Below are positions 17,939-25,480 of a stretch of 64,000 nucleotides of DNA, piece after piece. The first letter of the stretch is position 1. The number at the start of each line of letters is the position of its first letter. The position numbers and the translations under genes were made by a program. Source of the stretch: an uncultured Christensenella sp. (GTDB taxonomy: Bacteria > Bacillota > Clostridia > Christensenellales > UBA1242); the NCBI GenBank assembly GCA_948466185.1, contig CAOJZM010000002.1, positions 1 to 64,000 on the forward strand, read 5' to 3'. Under the pieces are notes generated by a model. It did no database searches. It saw nothing but the letters and a program-made list of their open reading frames with translations, and had not been told where the DNA came from.

Positions 17939-18505
17939 ATGAAAAAAAATAAACCTATGCACGGTTGGCTTTTTGCTGTAATTTCACTGGTTATTTTGTT
18001 GGGTATTTCTGTATATTTGGGGGTGAGCGGGTGGTATTTTACCACTGATTTCTCACAAAATAATGATTTGGTGCTTGGTAATAATGTGGAAATAGCAGTC
18101 AAAAAAAATGAATCTGCCACTGCCTCATTTTCCTTTTCTGGTGGGATAATTCCGGGTGAAAAGTTGCCTCAAATTGTAAGTATAAAAAATATGAGTGAGG
18201 AGGGCAAAACTTTTCTAAGGGCAAAAATTTATATTTTTATGGCAGATAGCTCGCTTGCCACCATGTCGCTTGTGACCAGCAACAATTGGGTTTATAATGA
18301 GGATGGATATTATTATTTTACTGATGAACTTATTTCACAAGGAAAAGCAAATTTGGCCTCTCATATTGTTATGGATGAAAACAGTGCACTATGCGGGGAG
18401 AAAAATTATATTATGACAATACTTGTGGAAAGTGTGGATACAACATTGCAGGTCCAAGATATTTGGGGAATTAATCCTTTGGATTTAAAAAATGGTGAGC
18501 AATAG
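17939..18505 (+). CDS. Secreted protein with TasA/camelysin-like features
   Basis: 188 residues from ATG 17939, which has AAGAGGTG upstream; a GTG 6 nt earlier is unlikely. There is an N-terminal hydrophobic helix (about 8-32), then a beta-rich domain whose FSGGIIPGEKLPQIVSIKN motif, followed by FLRAKIYIF, resembles the first strands of TasA/CalY-type proteins (a PG motif, then IKN, then a strand with an aromatic or basic residue). In other Firmicutes such proteins form matrix fibres and are processed by SipW. The similarity is by eye and weak. The next gene is a small proline-rich membrane protein in the same direction. Confidence 0.5.
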   Translation: MKKNKPMHGWLFAVISLVILLGISVYLGVSGWYFTTDFSQNNDLVLGNNVEIAVKKNESATASFSFSGGIIPGEKLPQIVSIKNMSEEGKTFLRAKIYIFMADSSLATMSLVTSNNWVYNEDGYYYFTDELISQGKANLASHIVMDENSALCGEKNYIMTILVESVDTTLQVQDIWGINPLDLKNGEQ

Positions 18506-18565
18506 GCTAAATTTATTTGACAAAATCCAATAAAAAGATTTAATCTTTCTTAAAAGGAGAACGCA

Positions 18566-18829
18566 ATGGAAGAATTTAATAGACGTGTTCCGCCTCCACC
18601 ACCCCCAAGACCAAATATTCCTCGTCCGCCAGTAGAAAGCTATATTCAGCCTAAGCAACAGGAGCAGTCTCCAGTTCAAGTCCAAGAAGAAACACTTGAA
18701 GGCAAGGAGGAGAAGAAAACCAAGGCAAGAAAAGCGTTTAACCCAAAGGTAAGATTGAGTTTGCTTATTGCGGGAAGTATAATCTGCCTTGCTGGTGCAA
18801 TTGTATTGTTATGTCTACTTATCATTTAA
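18566..18829 (+). CDS. Small proline-rich protein with C-terminal membrane anchor
   Basis: 87 residues: a proline-rich N-terminus including a run of six prolines (PPPPPP), a Gln/Glu-rich middle, a basic patch and one C-terminal membrane helix (about 66-87, ending VLLCLLII). The polyproline run should need elongation factor P for efficient translation. AAGGAG lies 8 nt before the ATG. There is no recognisable family. With no signal peptide, the predicted orientation has the proline-rich part in the cytoplasm, where it could recruit partners; this is inference. Confidence 0.75.
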   Translation: MEEFNRRVPPPPPPRPNIPRPPVESYIQPKQQEQSPVQVQEETLEGKEEKKTKARKAFNPKVRLSLLIAGSIICLAGAIVLLCLLII

Positions 18830-18880
18830 AAACAACAAAATTTTTAATTTATTTTAATTATTTATGGCAATAATTCGAGT

Positions 18881-19345
18881 ATGAAACGAATTATTGCTTT
18901 TTTAATTTTAGCTGCATTGGGTTGTGCCCTCACTTTTGCTGGAGAGGATTCCTTCTTTATTCAACAGGGACTTGAGCGAGTGACCTTTGTTTCAAAACAG
19001 TTATGTGAGTTTGAAGAAGATGCTGAAGTAAAAATAATACAAAGTGGAAATCATTTTTATATTTCCACGTCTCCAGAAAATGCGCAAAGGGTGGGGGAGA
19101 AACTTTCTGAGGTCAGTGGTTATGTACTTTATTATGATAAAACTATTGACAAAGAGGAATTATTATCAGCCCTGCTTGATTTTAGAGGTGAAGAGTCGAT
19201 TGTGGAGGGAACGAAAGTTGTTACAGGATATACTTCGCATTTTAAAGACTTTCGCGTCTTAAATGGTAAAAAAGTGAATGTGCAGATAGCCTTTACAGAG
19301 GACAATATAGTGGTTGGTTTTCCACTTATTTTAACCGGATTTTAG
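18881..19345 (+). CDS. YwmB-like exported protein
   Basis: 154 residues with a signal peptide (hydrophobic residues about 4-19). The C-terminal part, GKKVNVQIAFTEDNIVVGFP, resembles the closing strands of YwmB, a 'TATA-box-binding-like' extracytoplasmic protein encoded beside murA, spoIID and spoIIQ in Bacillus and Clostridia. It is shorter than the usual 240 or so residues. The next gene is a SpoIIQ-type peptidase, which supports the call. The ATG at 18881 has no clear Shine-Dalgarno; an AATAAT hexamer ends 6 nt upstream but its -35 is poor. Confidence 0.5.
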   Translation: MKRIIAFLILAALGCALTFAGEDSFFIQQGLERVTFVSKQLCEFEEDAEVKIIQSGNHFYISTSPENAQRVGEKLSEVSGYVLYYDKTIDKEELLSALLDFRGEESIVEGTKVVTGYTSHFKDFRVLNGKKVNVQIAFTEDNIVVGFPLILTGF

Positions 19346-19412
19346 AAAAGTAAAATTTAATGTATAAATAATGTCTTTGCAGTCAATAAAAGCGGTAGGA
19401 GGTTAAAAGTTT

Positions 19413-19985
19413 ATGAAAATCAAAAAGTCAAACAAGTTTGTGGAGTTTTTTAAAAGGTTTGGGGTGTACGTTGTGGCGGGTGCCATCGTGCTTGCTGTTG
19501 CATTGACATTTTCAATTACTGCGATAGTAAACTCATTACCCGACGCTGTTGATGTAGGTGGACCTAATCTTAAATTTTCGCTGCCTATGACAAACCCAAC
19601 AATTTTAAAAGATTTTTCATCCACAGCATTACAAGAGAACACAACCCTTAATCAATGGGAAGCACATCTTGCCCTTGACTTGCAATCAGAAGACAATCTT
19701 GTTTACTCTGTTTTAGACGGCACGGTAACAGAAGTCAAATATGATTACATGACAGGCAATGTGGTTACTATTACTCACGCCAACGGACTTGTAAGTTATT
19801 ATTCTTCTCTTGGTGAGGATGTACTTGTCAAAGTTGGGGATACAGTTAAAGGTGGAACTCAAATTGGAAAAGCAACAGCGACTGCGAACAGTGAGCTTTT
19901 AATGGGAGACCATTTGCACTTTTCCATGACGCTAAACAATGATAAAGTTGATCCAAATAATTACTTAGATTTGCAAAATAAATAG
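19413..19985 (+). CDS. M23/LytM-type metallopeptidase, SpoIIQ-like
   Basis: 190 residues: short basic cytoplasmic tail, one membrane helix (about 17-37), then a LytM (M23) domain. Zinc and catalytic motifs are intact: HLALD (HxxxD) at about residue 84 and HLH at about 168. Such enzymes cut peptidoglycan cross-bridges. In sporulation, SpoIIQ with SpoIIIAH joins forespore and mother cell; Clostridium-type SpoIIQ keeps the active site that Bacillus has lost. Single-helix topology, size and position between a YwmB-like gene and spoIIID support SpoIIQ. GGAGG lies upstream of the ATG. It ends at a strong terminator. Confidence 0.7.
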   Translation: MKIKKSNKFVEFFKRFGVYVVAGAIVLAVALTFSITAIVNSLPDAVDVGGPNLKFSLPMTNPTILKDFSSTALQENTTLNQWEAHLALDLQSEDNLVYSVLDGTVTEVKYDYMTGNVVTITHANGLVSYYSSLGEDVLVKVGDTVKGGTQIGKATATANSELLMGDHLHFSMTLNNDKVDPNNYLDLQNK

Positions 19986-20012
19986 AGTGAAATATATCAC
20001 TCTATTTTTTTA
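19980..20012 (+). terminator. Terminator after the SpoIIQ-like gene
   Basis: An 11-bp perfect stem AAATAGAGTGA (19980-19990) / TCACTCTATTT (19997-20007) with a 6-nt loop is followed by a T-run. Confidence 0.85.
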
Positions 20013-20034
20013 GTTTGTAAACGCGTAAAAATAT

Positions 20035-20062
20035 TTGACAAGCATACCTTATTTAATATAAA
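20035..20062 (+). promoter_or_regulatory. Sigma-A promoter of acpP
   Basis: TTGACA (20035-20040), 16-nt spacer, TATAAA (20057-20062). A 17-nt leader with GGAGG precedes ATG 20087. Confidence 0.65.
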
Positions 20063-20086
20063 ATATCAATCATATGGAGGAATTAT

Positions 20087-20317
20087 ATGACTACATTAGA
20101 AAAAGTTAAAAAATTATTGGCAGAGCAACTTTGTATTTCAACTGATGATATTGCCGATGATGCAAATATTGTGGATGACTTGGGTGCTGATTCACTTGAT
20201 GTTGTTGAAATGCTTATGACACTTGAAGATGAGTTTGGTGTTAGCATTCCTGACGAAAAGGTTGAACAACTTAAAACTATTCCGGCTATTGTAAAAATCA
20301 TAGACGAAAGCAAATAG
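20087..20317 (+). CDS. acpP: Acyl carrier protein
   Basis: 76 residues, the standard size, acidic and helical. The phosphopantetheine attachment site is GADSLDVVEM with Ser at about residue 36. ACP carries growing acyl chains in fatty acid and lipid synthesis. Unusually it is not beside fatty-acid genes or rnc: it sits alone between terminator-bounded SpoIIQ-like and spoIIID genes. It has its own promoter and GGAGG ribosome binding site. A specialised ACP cannot be excluded, but nothing in its sequence suggests one. Confidence 0.95.
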   Translation: MTTLEKVKKLLAEQLCISTDDIADDANIVDDLGADSLDVVEMLMTLEDEFGVSIPDEKVEQLKTIPAIVKIIDESK

Positions 20318-20352
20318 TCTGTTTCGCCGGTTTCGACGAAAAATAACAATTT

Positions 20353-20384
20353 TTGACATAATACAGAATTTTCTCTCATAGTTT
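20353..20384 (+). promoter_or_regulatory. Candidate promoter of spoIIID
   Basis: Two readings fit. Sigma-A: TTGACA (20353-20358), 18-nt spacer, CATAGT (20377-20382). Sigma-E, as expected for spoIIID: an ATAATA-like -35 about 13 nt before CATAGTTT (20377-20384), resembling the CATA-type -10. Sequence alone does not decide. Confidence 0.4.
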
Positions 20385-20405
20385 AGTATCGTGGAGGTAT
20401 TAAAC

Positions 20406-20663
20406 GTGAGAGATTATTTAGTTGAGAGGGTACGCAATGTTGCAACCCATATTTATGACACTCATGACACTATACGTGCGACTGCAAAAGAATTTGGTTA
20501 CAGCAAAAGTACAATTCATACCGATGTATCTAAAAGGTTGCAATATGTTGACCCTAAATTATATGAAGAAACAAAAAAGATTTTAGAGGAAAACTTTGCA
20601 GAAAAACATATTCGTGGAGGAGAATCCACCCGTAAAAAGTATTCTGATGATGAGGCAGAGTAA
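20406..20663 (+). CDS. spoIIID: Sporulation transcription factor SpoIIID
   Basis: 85 residues from the GTG at 20406. It aligns by eye along its length with SpoIIID: DYLVERV at the start, the helix-turn-helix IRATAKEFGYSKSTIHTDV with KRL following, and the IRGGE(S/A)T..KY tail. SpoIIID is a DNA-binding regulator in the mother cell that acts with sigma-E and leads to sigma-K. GTG 20406 is chosen because GGAGG lies 8 nt upstream and it matches the length of known SpoIIID; a GTG at 20391 is in frame but overlaps that ribosome binding site. The neighbouring mbl/mreB gene usual in Firmicutes is missing. Confidence 0.95.
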   Translation: MRDYLVERVRNVATHIYDTHDTIRATAKEFGYSKSTIHTDVSKRLQYVDPKLYEETKKILEENFAEKHIRGGESTRKKYSDDEAE

Positions 20664-20691
20664 AAAATCGAGCAAGCTTGCTCGATTTTTT
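20662..20691. terminator. Perfect 30-bp palindromic bidirectional terminator
   Basis: A 15+15 bp perfect palindrome with A6 at one end and T6 at the other, between the convergent spoIIID and fba genes; it overlaps both stop codons. Confidence 0.9.
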
Positions 20692-21607
20692 ATGCTTTGT
20701 TTTCAGATAAGAATATCTTTTTGATTTTGTTTTCTACAAGTTTGGTAATTTCATTTCTGCCACTTCCAAGAAATTTTCTTGGGTCAAACTCACTTGGTTT
20801 CGTGGTTAGAACCTCTCGTACTTTGCCAGTCATGGCAAGACGCAGGTCGGTGTCACTATTTATTTTTATAACATTGTGCTCTTTAACTGCTTTGACAAGA
20901 AGCTTGGTTGGAATCCCGATCGCATTTTCTAGTTTTCCACCGTAATTATTTATTTGCTCGACAAGTGTCTTGGCCACGCTGGATGCACCATGTAAAACTA
21001 GGGGAAAGTCAGGCAGCTGTTTCTCGATTTCCTTGAGAATATCGAAACGCAAGGTCTGTTTACCCTGATATTTATACGCACCGTGGCTTGTGCCAATTGC
21101 AACAGCAAGCATATCAACCCCGGTTTTTTCCACAAATTCCTTTGCCTTTGTAGGATCGGTAAAATGGTTTTCTGCTGCGACAACATTATCTTCTATTCCT
21201 TTGATTTGCCCGAGTTCGCCTTCCACAAGCACCCCTTTTTTATGGGCATAGCAGGCGACTTTTTTTGTCAGTGCAATATTATCTTTAAAACTGAGGCTAC
21301 TTCCATCAATCATAACACTGTCAAAGCCTAGGTCGATTGCTTGTTTGCACACCGTATAACTTTTTCCATGGTCAAGGTGTAAGAATAGATAAGGACAAAT
21401 TTTTTTGCATGCATAAGCAATAGCCATGGTAAATTCTGCTCCCATATATTCAAGTGCCCCTTCGCTTACAGATATAATTGCTGGGCTTTTGAGATTTTTG
21501 CAGGCCTGCATGATTCCTTGTGAACTTTCCATGTTGGAAAAATTCAAAGCTCCAAGTGCGAAATGTTGTTTTAATGCTTTATCAATATAAAATTTTAAAT
21601 TCTTCAT
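20690..21607 (-). CDS. fba: Class II fructose-1,6-bisphosphate aldolase
   Basis: 305 residues. It catalyses the zinc-dependent cleavage of fructose-1,6-bisphosphate to dihydroxyacetone phosphate and glyceraldehyde-3-phosphate in glycolysis. Landmarks include HLDHGKS (zinc-binding His), DGSSL, GELGQIKG, AIGTSHGAYKYQG and LHGASSV followed by the INSDTDLRLA segment. The start ATG has AAGGATG upstream, and a good promoter lies at 21628-21655. A tagatose-bisphosphate aldolase of the same family is the main alternative; the lone housekeeping context favours fba. Confidence 0.9.
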   Translation of the reverse strand: MKNLKFYIDKALKQHFALGALNFSNMESSQGIMQACKNLKSPAIISVSEGALEYMGAEFTMAIAYACKKICPYLFLHLDHGKSYTVCKQAIDLGFDSVMIDGSSLSFKDNIALTKKVACYAHKKGVLVEGELGQIKGIEDNVVAAENHFTDPTKAKEFVEKTGVDMLAVAIGTSHGAYKYQGKQTLRFDILKEIEKQLPDFPLVLHGASSVAKTLVEQINNYGGKLENAIGIPTKLLVKAVKEHNVIKINSDTDLRLAMTGKVREVLTTKPSEFDPRKFLGSGRNEITKLVENKIKKIFLSENKA

Positions 21608-21627
21608 TTCTTGACATCCTTTTTAAT

Positions 21628-21655
21628 ATTATAACACATTTTGCAATGTTTACAA
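21628..21655 (-). promoter_or_regulatory. Sigma-A promoter of fba
   Basis: On the minus strand, TTGTAA (21650-21655), 16-nt spacer, perfect TATAAT (21628-21633), about 20 bp before the start codon at 21607. Confidence 0.7.
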
Positions 21656-21685
21656 ACATAAACATTTAATATCTAAGGAGTGTAT

Positions 21686-22351
21686 ATGAAAAAGTTTGGT
21701 TTATTTGTTTTGTTGTTAATGCTTCCACTTTGTTTTGCAGGCTGTCAGAAAAGTGATTATGACCTTGCGTGTCAGAACATGTCTGAGGTAACGGAGGTTT
21801 ATTTCCTAAGTACAAATTTAAATATAAAAGGTTCAATCAGCGTTGGGAGCAGGGAAAATCCTTATATTAAGGATGGAAAGCATCAATCAACATGTGATTT
21901 TTCTTTGATAAGTATTGCTATGCCGATGGGATATACAAATATGTATTTGGATGCGACGGTTGTTGTAAACAACAAAGAAAGTAAAATCACTCTTGAACTT
22001 GTTGGCAATAATTATATGTATGACCTTGAATACAAGCTTAAGGCAGAGGATAATATTTCCCTTCGTTTTCTGGATAAAGAGATTACCTTTGCGAAACAAG
22101 ACTTTCAGGTGGGTAAAGACCAAGCGATAATAATTGGAGTAAATGAGTTAAAAACCGTCTTTGCTGATAAAGATTACTCTGACGGAAAAAACCTTAAAGC
22201 TGAATGCTATTTAAGAATACTTGATGAAACTGGCGGTGAATTTGAGGAAGCATTTTGGTGTTTTACACTTGTTGGACAGAATGGAATAACGCATAATGTT
22301 ATTATAAGTGTGGTAGATGGGCATATTATTGGAACAAATCATTCAAATTGA
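21686..22351 (+). CDS. Lipoprotein of unknown function
   Basis: 221 residues from ATG 21686, with AAGGAG 6 nt upstream (a GTG 6 nt earlier is less likely). A lipoprotein signal peptide ends in lipobox FAGC with Cys at about residue 20. The mature part is beta-rich with several charged strands and no motif I recognise. The gene is divergent from fba and lies upstream of hflX without a clear terminator. Membrane attachment is well supported; function is not. Confidence 0.8.
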   Translation: MKKFGLFVLLLMLPLCFAGCQKSDYDLACQNMSEVTEVYFLSTNLNIKGSISVGSRENPYIKDGKHQSTCDFSLISIAMPMGYTNMYLDATVVVNNKESKITLELVGNNYMYDLEYKLKAEDNISLRFLDKEITFAKQDFQVGKDQAIIIGVNELKTVFADKDYSDGKNLKAECYLRILDETGGEFEEAFWCFTLVGQNGITHNVIISVVDGHIIGTNHSN

Positions 22352-22380
22352 TTGTGATTATTATACAATTATGATAAACT
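22352..22380 (+). promoter_or_regulatory. Candidate (near-)leaderless promoter of hflX
   Basis: TTGTGA (22352-22357), 17-nt spacer, TAAACT (22375-22380), then 6 nt to ATG 22387. Alternatively TTGATT (22348-22353), 16 nt, TATGAT (22370-22375), giving a leader of about 5 nt. Neither leaves room for a Shine-Dalgarno sequence, and none is visible. Confidence 0.5.
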
Positions 22381-22386
22381 AAATCT

Positions 22387-23511
22387 ATGAAAAACAAACA
22401 AACATATACGACACAAGAGGAAAGAGAAAACTGCATTGTTATTGTGGTATGTTCAAAAAAATCTGACGACAAGCAAAGAAAACTTGATGAAATTGTAAGG
22501 CTAGCTGAGTCCACAGAACTCAATGTACTTGCCTCTTTTTCGCAAAATATAAAAGATTTTAACAAGTCAACTGTAATTGGAAGCGGTAAACTTGACGAAA
22601 TTAAGGGATTTATTGACTCCTCAGAGCAGCAAATAGATGTTGCAATTGTGGATTACGCGTTGACAGGATCACAAATGAAAAATATATCCAATGCGCTTGG
22701 AGTCAGGGTTGTTGACAGAGTGGGGCTTATTATTGATATTTTTGCGTTAGGAGCAAAATCAAGTGAAGCAAAACTGCAGGTTAAACTTGCGCAAGACCGT
22801 TATTTATTGCCCCGCCTTTCTGAAATTCAAGGCTCTAGTGGCAGATTTGGTGGTGCTGGTGTGGGAATGCGAGGACCGGGAGAGACTAAGCTTGAGCTTA
22901 ATAGACGTGTCCTTGAAAATGAAATGACCGCCCTTAAAAAGCAGATTAGCAAGATTAAAGAGCAGCGTCAAGTCACAAGACGTTCCAGACAGAATACAAA
23001 GAAGGTGGCGATTGTGGGATATACAAACGCTGGCAAGAGTTCGCTTATAAATGTTTTAACCAAGGAGCAGGTTTACAGTGACGATAAACTTTTTGCAACC
23101 CTTGATACAACAAGCCGGAAACTTTATTTGGGCATAGGTCAGGTGGCTGTTATTACCGACACGGTGGGTTTTATAAGTGACTTGCCGCATGAGCTTGTCG
23201 ATGCTTTTTCTGCAACGCTAGAGGAAGCAAGAGATGCCGACCTTATTTTGCATGTTGTTGATGTCAGTCAAAGTAAACTGATTCAAGGGGTAGAAGAATT
23301 TAAACTCAATATGAAAGTGACAAATGAAGTTTTAGATTCCCTTCATGCAACAGGGGAACGGGTAATCGTATATAATAAAGCGGATAAACTTAAAGTGCCC
23401 CTTCTTTTAAAAGAGAATGAGGTGCTTATAAGTGCAAAAACTGGAAAGGGAATAAACGACCTTGTAGACCTTATAAGAAATAAATTATATTACGGAATTG
23501 AAGAATTATGA
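22387..23511 (+). CDS. hflX: GTPase HflX
   Basis: 374 residues. HflX binds the 50S ribosomal subunit and can split or rescue stalled ribosomes under stress. The N-terminal HflX domain includes TVIGSGKLDEIKGFI and the GGAGVGMRGPGETKLELNRR loop; a coiled-coil helix follows. The G domain carries G1 GYTNAGKSS (about 211), G3 DTVGF, G4 NKAD and G5 SAKTG. It is slightly shorter than most bacterial HflX at the N-terminus. The stop overlaps the radC start by 4 bp (ATGA). Confidence 0.95.
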   Translation: MKNKQTYTTQEERENCIVIVVCSKKSDDKQRKLDEIVRLAESTELNVLASFSQNIKDFNKSTVIGSGKLDEIKGFIDSSEQQIDVAIVDYALTGSQMKNISNALGVRVVDRVGLIIDIFALGAKSSEAKLQVKLAQDRYLLPRLSEIQGSSGRFGGAGVGMRGPGETKLELNRRVLENEMTALKKQISKIKEQRQVTRRSRQNTKKVAIVGYTNAGKSSLINVLTKEQVYSDDKLFATLDTTSRKLYLGIGQVAVITDTVGFISDLPHELVDAFSATLEEARDADLILHVVDVSQSKLIQGVEEFKLNMKVTNEVLDSLHATGERVIVYNKADKLKVPLLLKENEVLISAKTGKGINDLVDLIRNKLYYGIEEL

Positions 23512-24230
23512 AAAATAAAAAACCGATGCATGCGGGGCATAGACAGAGAATGTTTGAAATGGTTGAAAGCGTGGGGCTTGATAAGTTTAGCGACATAAAC
23601 AAACTTGAGTTTTTCCTTTTTTACATTTATCCACGTGGAAATACAAATGATATTGCACATAGGCTTCTTGATAAATTTGAGAGCATCGATAATATCTTTA
23701 ATGCAAGCAAGCTTGAATTATGCAAGGTTGAGGGGGTTGGTAAGTCGGCCGCAAGAAAAATCAAGTGCTTTGCTGAAATTGATAGGATGTATAATGAATG
23801 TTTGCTTGCGGACAAACTGGATTTGCGTTTGATGAGTTATTTATGTGATTACAGTGAAACTTTATTGCGTACGACAAATGTTGAGGAATTGATTATTCTT
23901 GGGCTGAACGCAAGAGGGAAACTTATCCGTAAAGTATCTCTTGCAAAGGGAAGCATAAATATGGTTGGCATCCCTGTAACCACAATTGTAACCTTTCTGC
24001 TTTCAACAAAAAGTGTTTATGTTGTGCTTGTTCATAATCATCCGGGTGGAGTTGCAAAACCTTCACCAGAGGATATTAAAGGTACAAAATTTCTTCGTGA
24101 TGTTATCAACCTTCATGGCTCGCAGTTACTTGAACATGTGATTGTGGGAAGCGATGGTGATTATGGGGTGATAAAAGACAAATATCTTCGTTCATTTGAA
24201 ATTGATGGCGTAAATGTTGCGAAATTATAA
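23508..24230 (+). CDS. radC: RadC family JAB-domain protein
   Basis: 240 residues: an N-terminal helix-hairpin-helix region (CKVEGVGKSAARKIKCFAEI) and a C-terminal JAB1/MPN-type metalloprotease fold with HNHPGG at about residue 176 followed by PSPED. RadC proteins were linked to DNA repair, but their activity remains uncertain. It is translationally coupled to hflX through an ATGA overlap, and a bidirectional terminator follows. Confidence 0.9.
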   Translation: MKNKKPMHAGHRQRMFEMVESVGLDKFSDINKLEFFLFYIYPRGNTNDIAHRLLDKFESIDNIFNASKLELCKVEGVGKSAARKIKCFAEIDRMYNECLLADKLDLRLMSYLCDYSETLLRTTNVEELIILGLNARGKLIRKVSLAKGSINMVGIPVTTIVTFLLSTKSVYVVLVHNHPGGVAKPSPEDIKGTKFLRDVINLHGSQLLEHVIVGSDGDYGVIKDKYLRSFEIDGVNVAKL

Positions 24231-24231
24231 A

Positions 24232-24265
24232 AAATAAAAGGCGGGTAGAAGCCTTTTATTTTTTT
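24232..24265. terminator. Bidirectional terminator between radC and the DUF1858 gene
   Basis: Stem AAATAAAAGGC (24232-24242) / GCCTTTTATTT (24251-24261), 8-nt loop, A-rich and T-rich flanks. It overlaps the 3' end of the minus-strand gene. Confidence 0.8.
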
Positions 24266-24471
24266 GTTTTATTATACTGCTCGTTAAGTTTTTTAAGAAG
24301 TAATTCGGTGTCAATTTCATGGACGGCGGAAGCTTCTTCAATTGTTTCATTGCTGCCCATATGGCAAAAGATACAAAACATTCCAAAGCCCATAAAAACA
24401 TCGGCAAGGGATTCGTCGAGAGCAAGCGTTTCTTCAATGGTCATATTTTTATTTATTTTATCATTTTTCAT
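24256..24471 (-). CDS. DUF1858 domain protein (redox disulfide domain)
   Basis: 71 residues covering one DUF1858 domain: MTIEETLALDESLADVFMGF, then CIFCHMG with the paired cysteines. The family is described as a hybrid-cluster-protein-associated redox disulfide domain; stand-alone copies are common in anaerobic Firmicutes and their substrate is not known. AAGGGAA before the ATG supports the start. Confidence 0.85.
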   Translation of the reverse strand: MKNDKINKNMTIEETLALDESLADVFMGFGMFCIFCHMGSNETIEEASAVHEIDTELLLKKLNEQYNKTKK

Positions 24472-24628
24472 ATTTATTTTCCCTTTTTAATTATTTTAAC
24501 TTTAAATTTAAATAATGTCAATTTAAATAAATATAAAAAAATAAATTATTAAAAAATAATTATTTACGAAAATTGTCTAAAAAAGTAATACTGATATATT
24601 TTAAAAATTAACTTCATAATTTTATACT

Positions 24629-25333
24629 ATGAAAAATTTAAAAAATATTTTTGGCAAAAAAGTTATTTCCTTAAGTGAAGGAGAAAAGATAGGTTATGTC
24701 CTTGATATATTTCTTGATTCAGATATGAAATCCTTGCTTGGATTGAAGGTGATTGATGAGGAAAGTGAAAATGAAGTCTTTTTGCCATTTGGTAAAATAA
24801 TTTCTCAGAACGAAGAATGTATTTTTATTGAGTCCTCAACCGATTGTGAATTTAACTTTGGCTTAAAAAACAATAATCCTATTGGTAAAAAAGTTTATGA
24901 CAGGATGGGTGTTGACCTTGGTAAAATAATTGACATAGCCCTTAATAATAAAAGGGTAGATAAGATTATTACAGAATTAGGGGAAATAAAGCCTAAATTT
25001 ATTTATAGTTATGGTAAAGATTGTTTAATTTTTTCTAAAGGAAAGAAGCTTGTTAAGACAAAAGCGGATAATGTTTTTGAAAGGCGAGAAAATCTGCCCA
25101 AAATTGAAATAATGTCACAAGAAATAAAAAAGCCTAATAAAGATGTGCAAATAGAAAGTCCAGCCAAAATGTCATTATTGCCTTCAATGTTATTAAACAG
25201 AACAGTGACAGAGGATATTATTGGTTTAAATAACGAATTAATTATTAGAAAAGGACAAATAATTACAGAAAAATTTCTTGAAAAAGCCAAAAAGCACAAT
25301 AAATTAAATTATTTAATATTTAACTCAAAGTAA
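24629..25333 (+). CDS. PRC-barrel domain protein
   Basis: 234 residues with two PRC-barrel-like repeats: KKVISLSEGEKIGYVLDIFL with LPFGKI (about residues 10-60), and GVDLGKIIDIALNNKRVDKI (about 95-115). The final 50 residues (TVTEDIIGLNNELIIRKGQ onward) form a small barrel-like module seen after PRC domains in Clostridia. Function is unknown; PRC barrels occur in RNA processing and photosynthetic proteins. TATACT directly abuts the ATG and no ribosome binding site is visible, so the transcript start is unclear. A terminator follows, separating it from the VirB4-type gene. Confidence 0.8.
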   Translation: MKNLKNIFGKKVISLSEGEKIGYVLDIFLDSDMKSLLGLKVIDEESENEVFLPFGKIISQNEECIFIESSTDCEFNFGLKNNNPIGKKVYDRMGVDLGKIIDIALNNKRVDKIITELGEIKPKFIYSYGKDCLIFSKGKKLVKTKADNVFERRENLPKIEIMSQEIKKPNKDVQIESPAKMSLLPSMLLNRTVTEDIIGLNNELIIRKGQIITEKFLEKAKKHNKLNYLIFNSK

Positions 25334-25352
25334 TTTTCTTTGAGTTTTTTAT
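25322..25352 (+). terminator. Terminator after the PRC-barrel gene
   Basis: Stem AACTCAAAG (25322-25330) / CTTTGAGTT (25338-25346) with a T-run after it. Confidence 0.85.
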
Positions 25353-25433
25353 TAATTAAATAATAATTAAAAAATATTAAAATTAATTAATTTCAATAAA
25401 TTTAATTTTTTATGTAAAATGACTGCTTTTCGT

Positions 25434-25463
25434 TTGTATTTTTCGTATATTTTGTAGTAAAAT
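25434..25463 (+). promoter_or_regulatory. Sigma-A promoter of the VirB4-type ATPase/giant lipoprotein operon
   Basis: TTGTAT (25434-25439), 18-nt spacer, TAAAAT (25458-25463), shortly before the GAGGT ribosome binding site of the GTG start at 25481. Confidence 0.55.
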
Positions 25464-25480
25464 ATTTATGCGAGGTAAAA

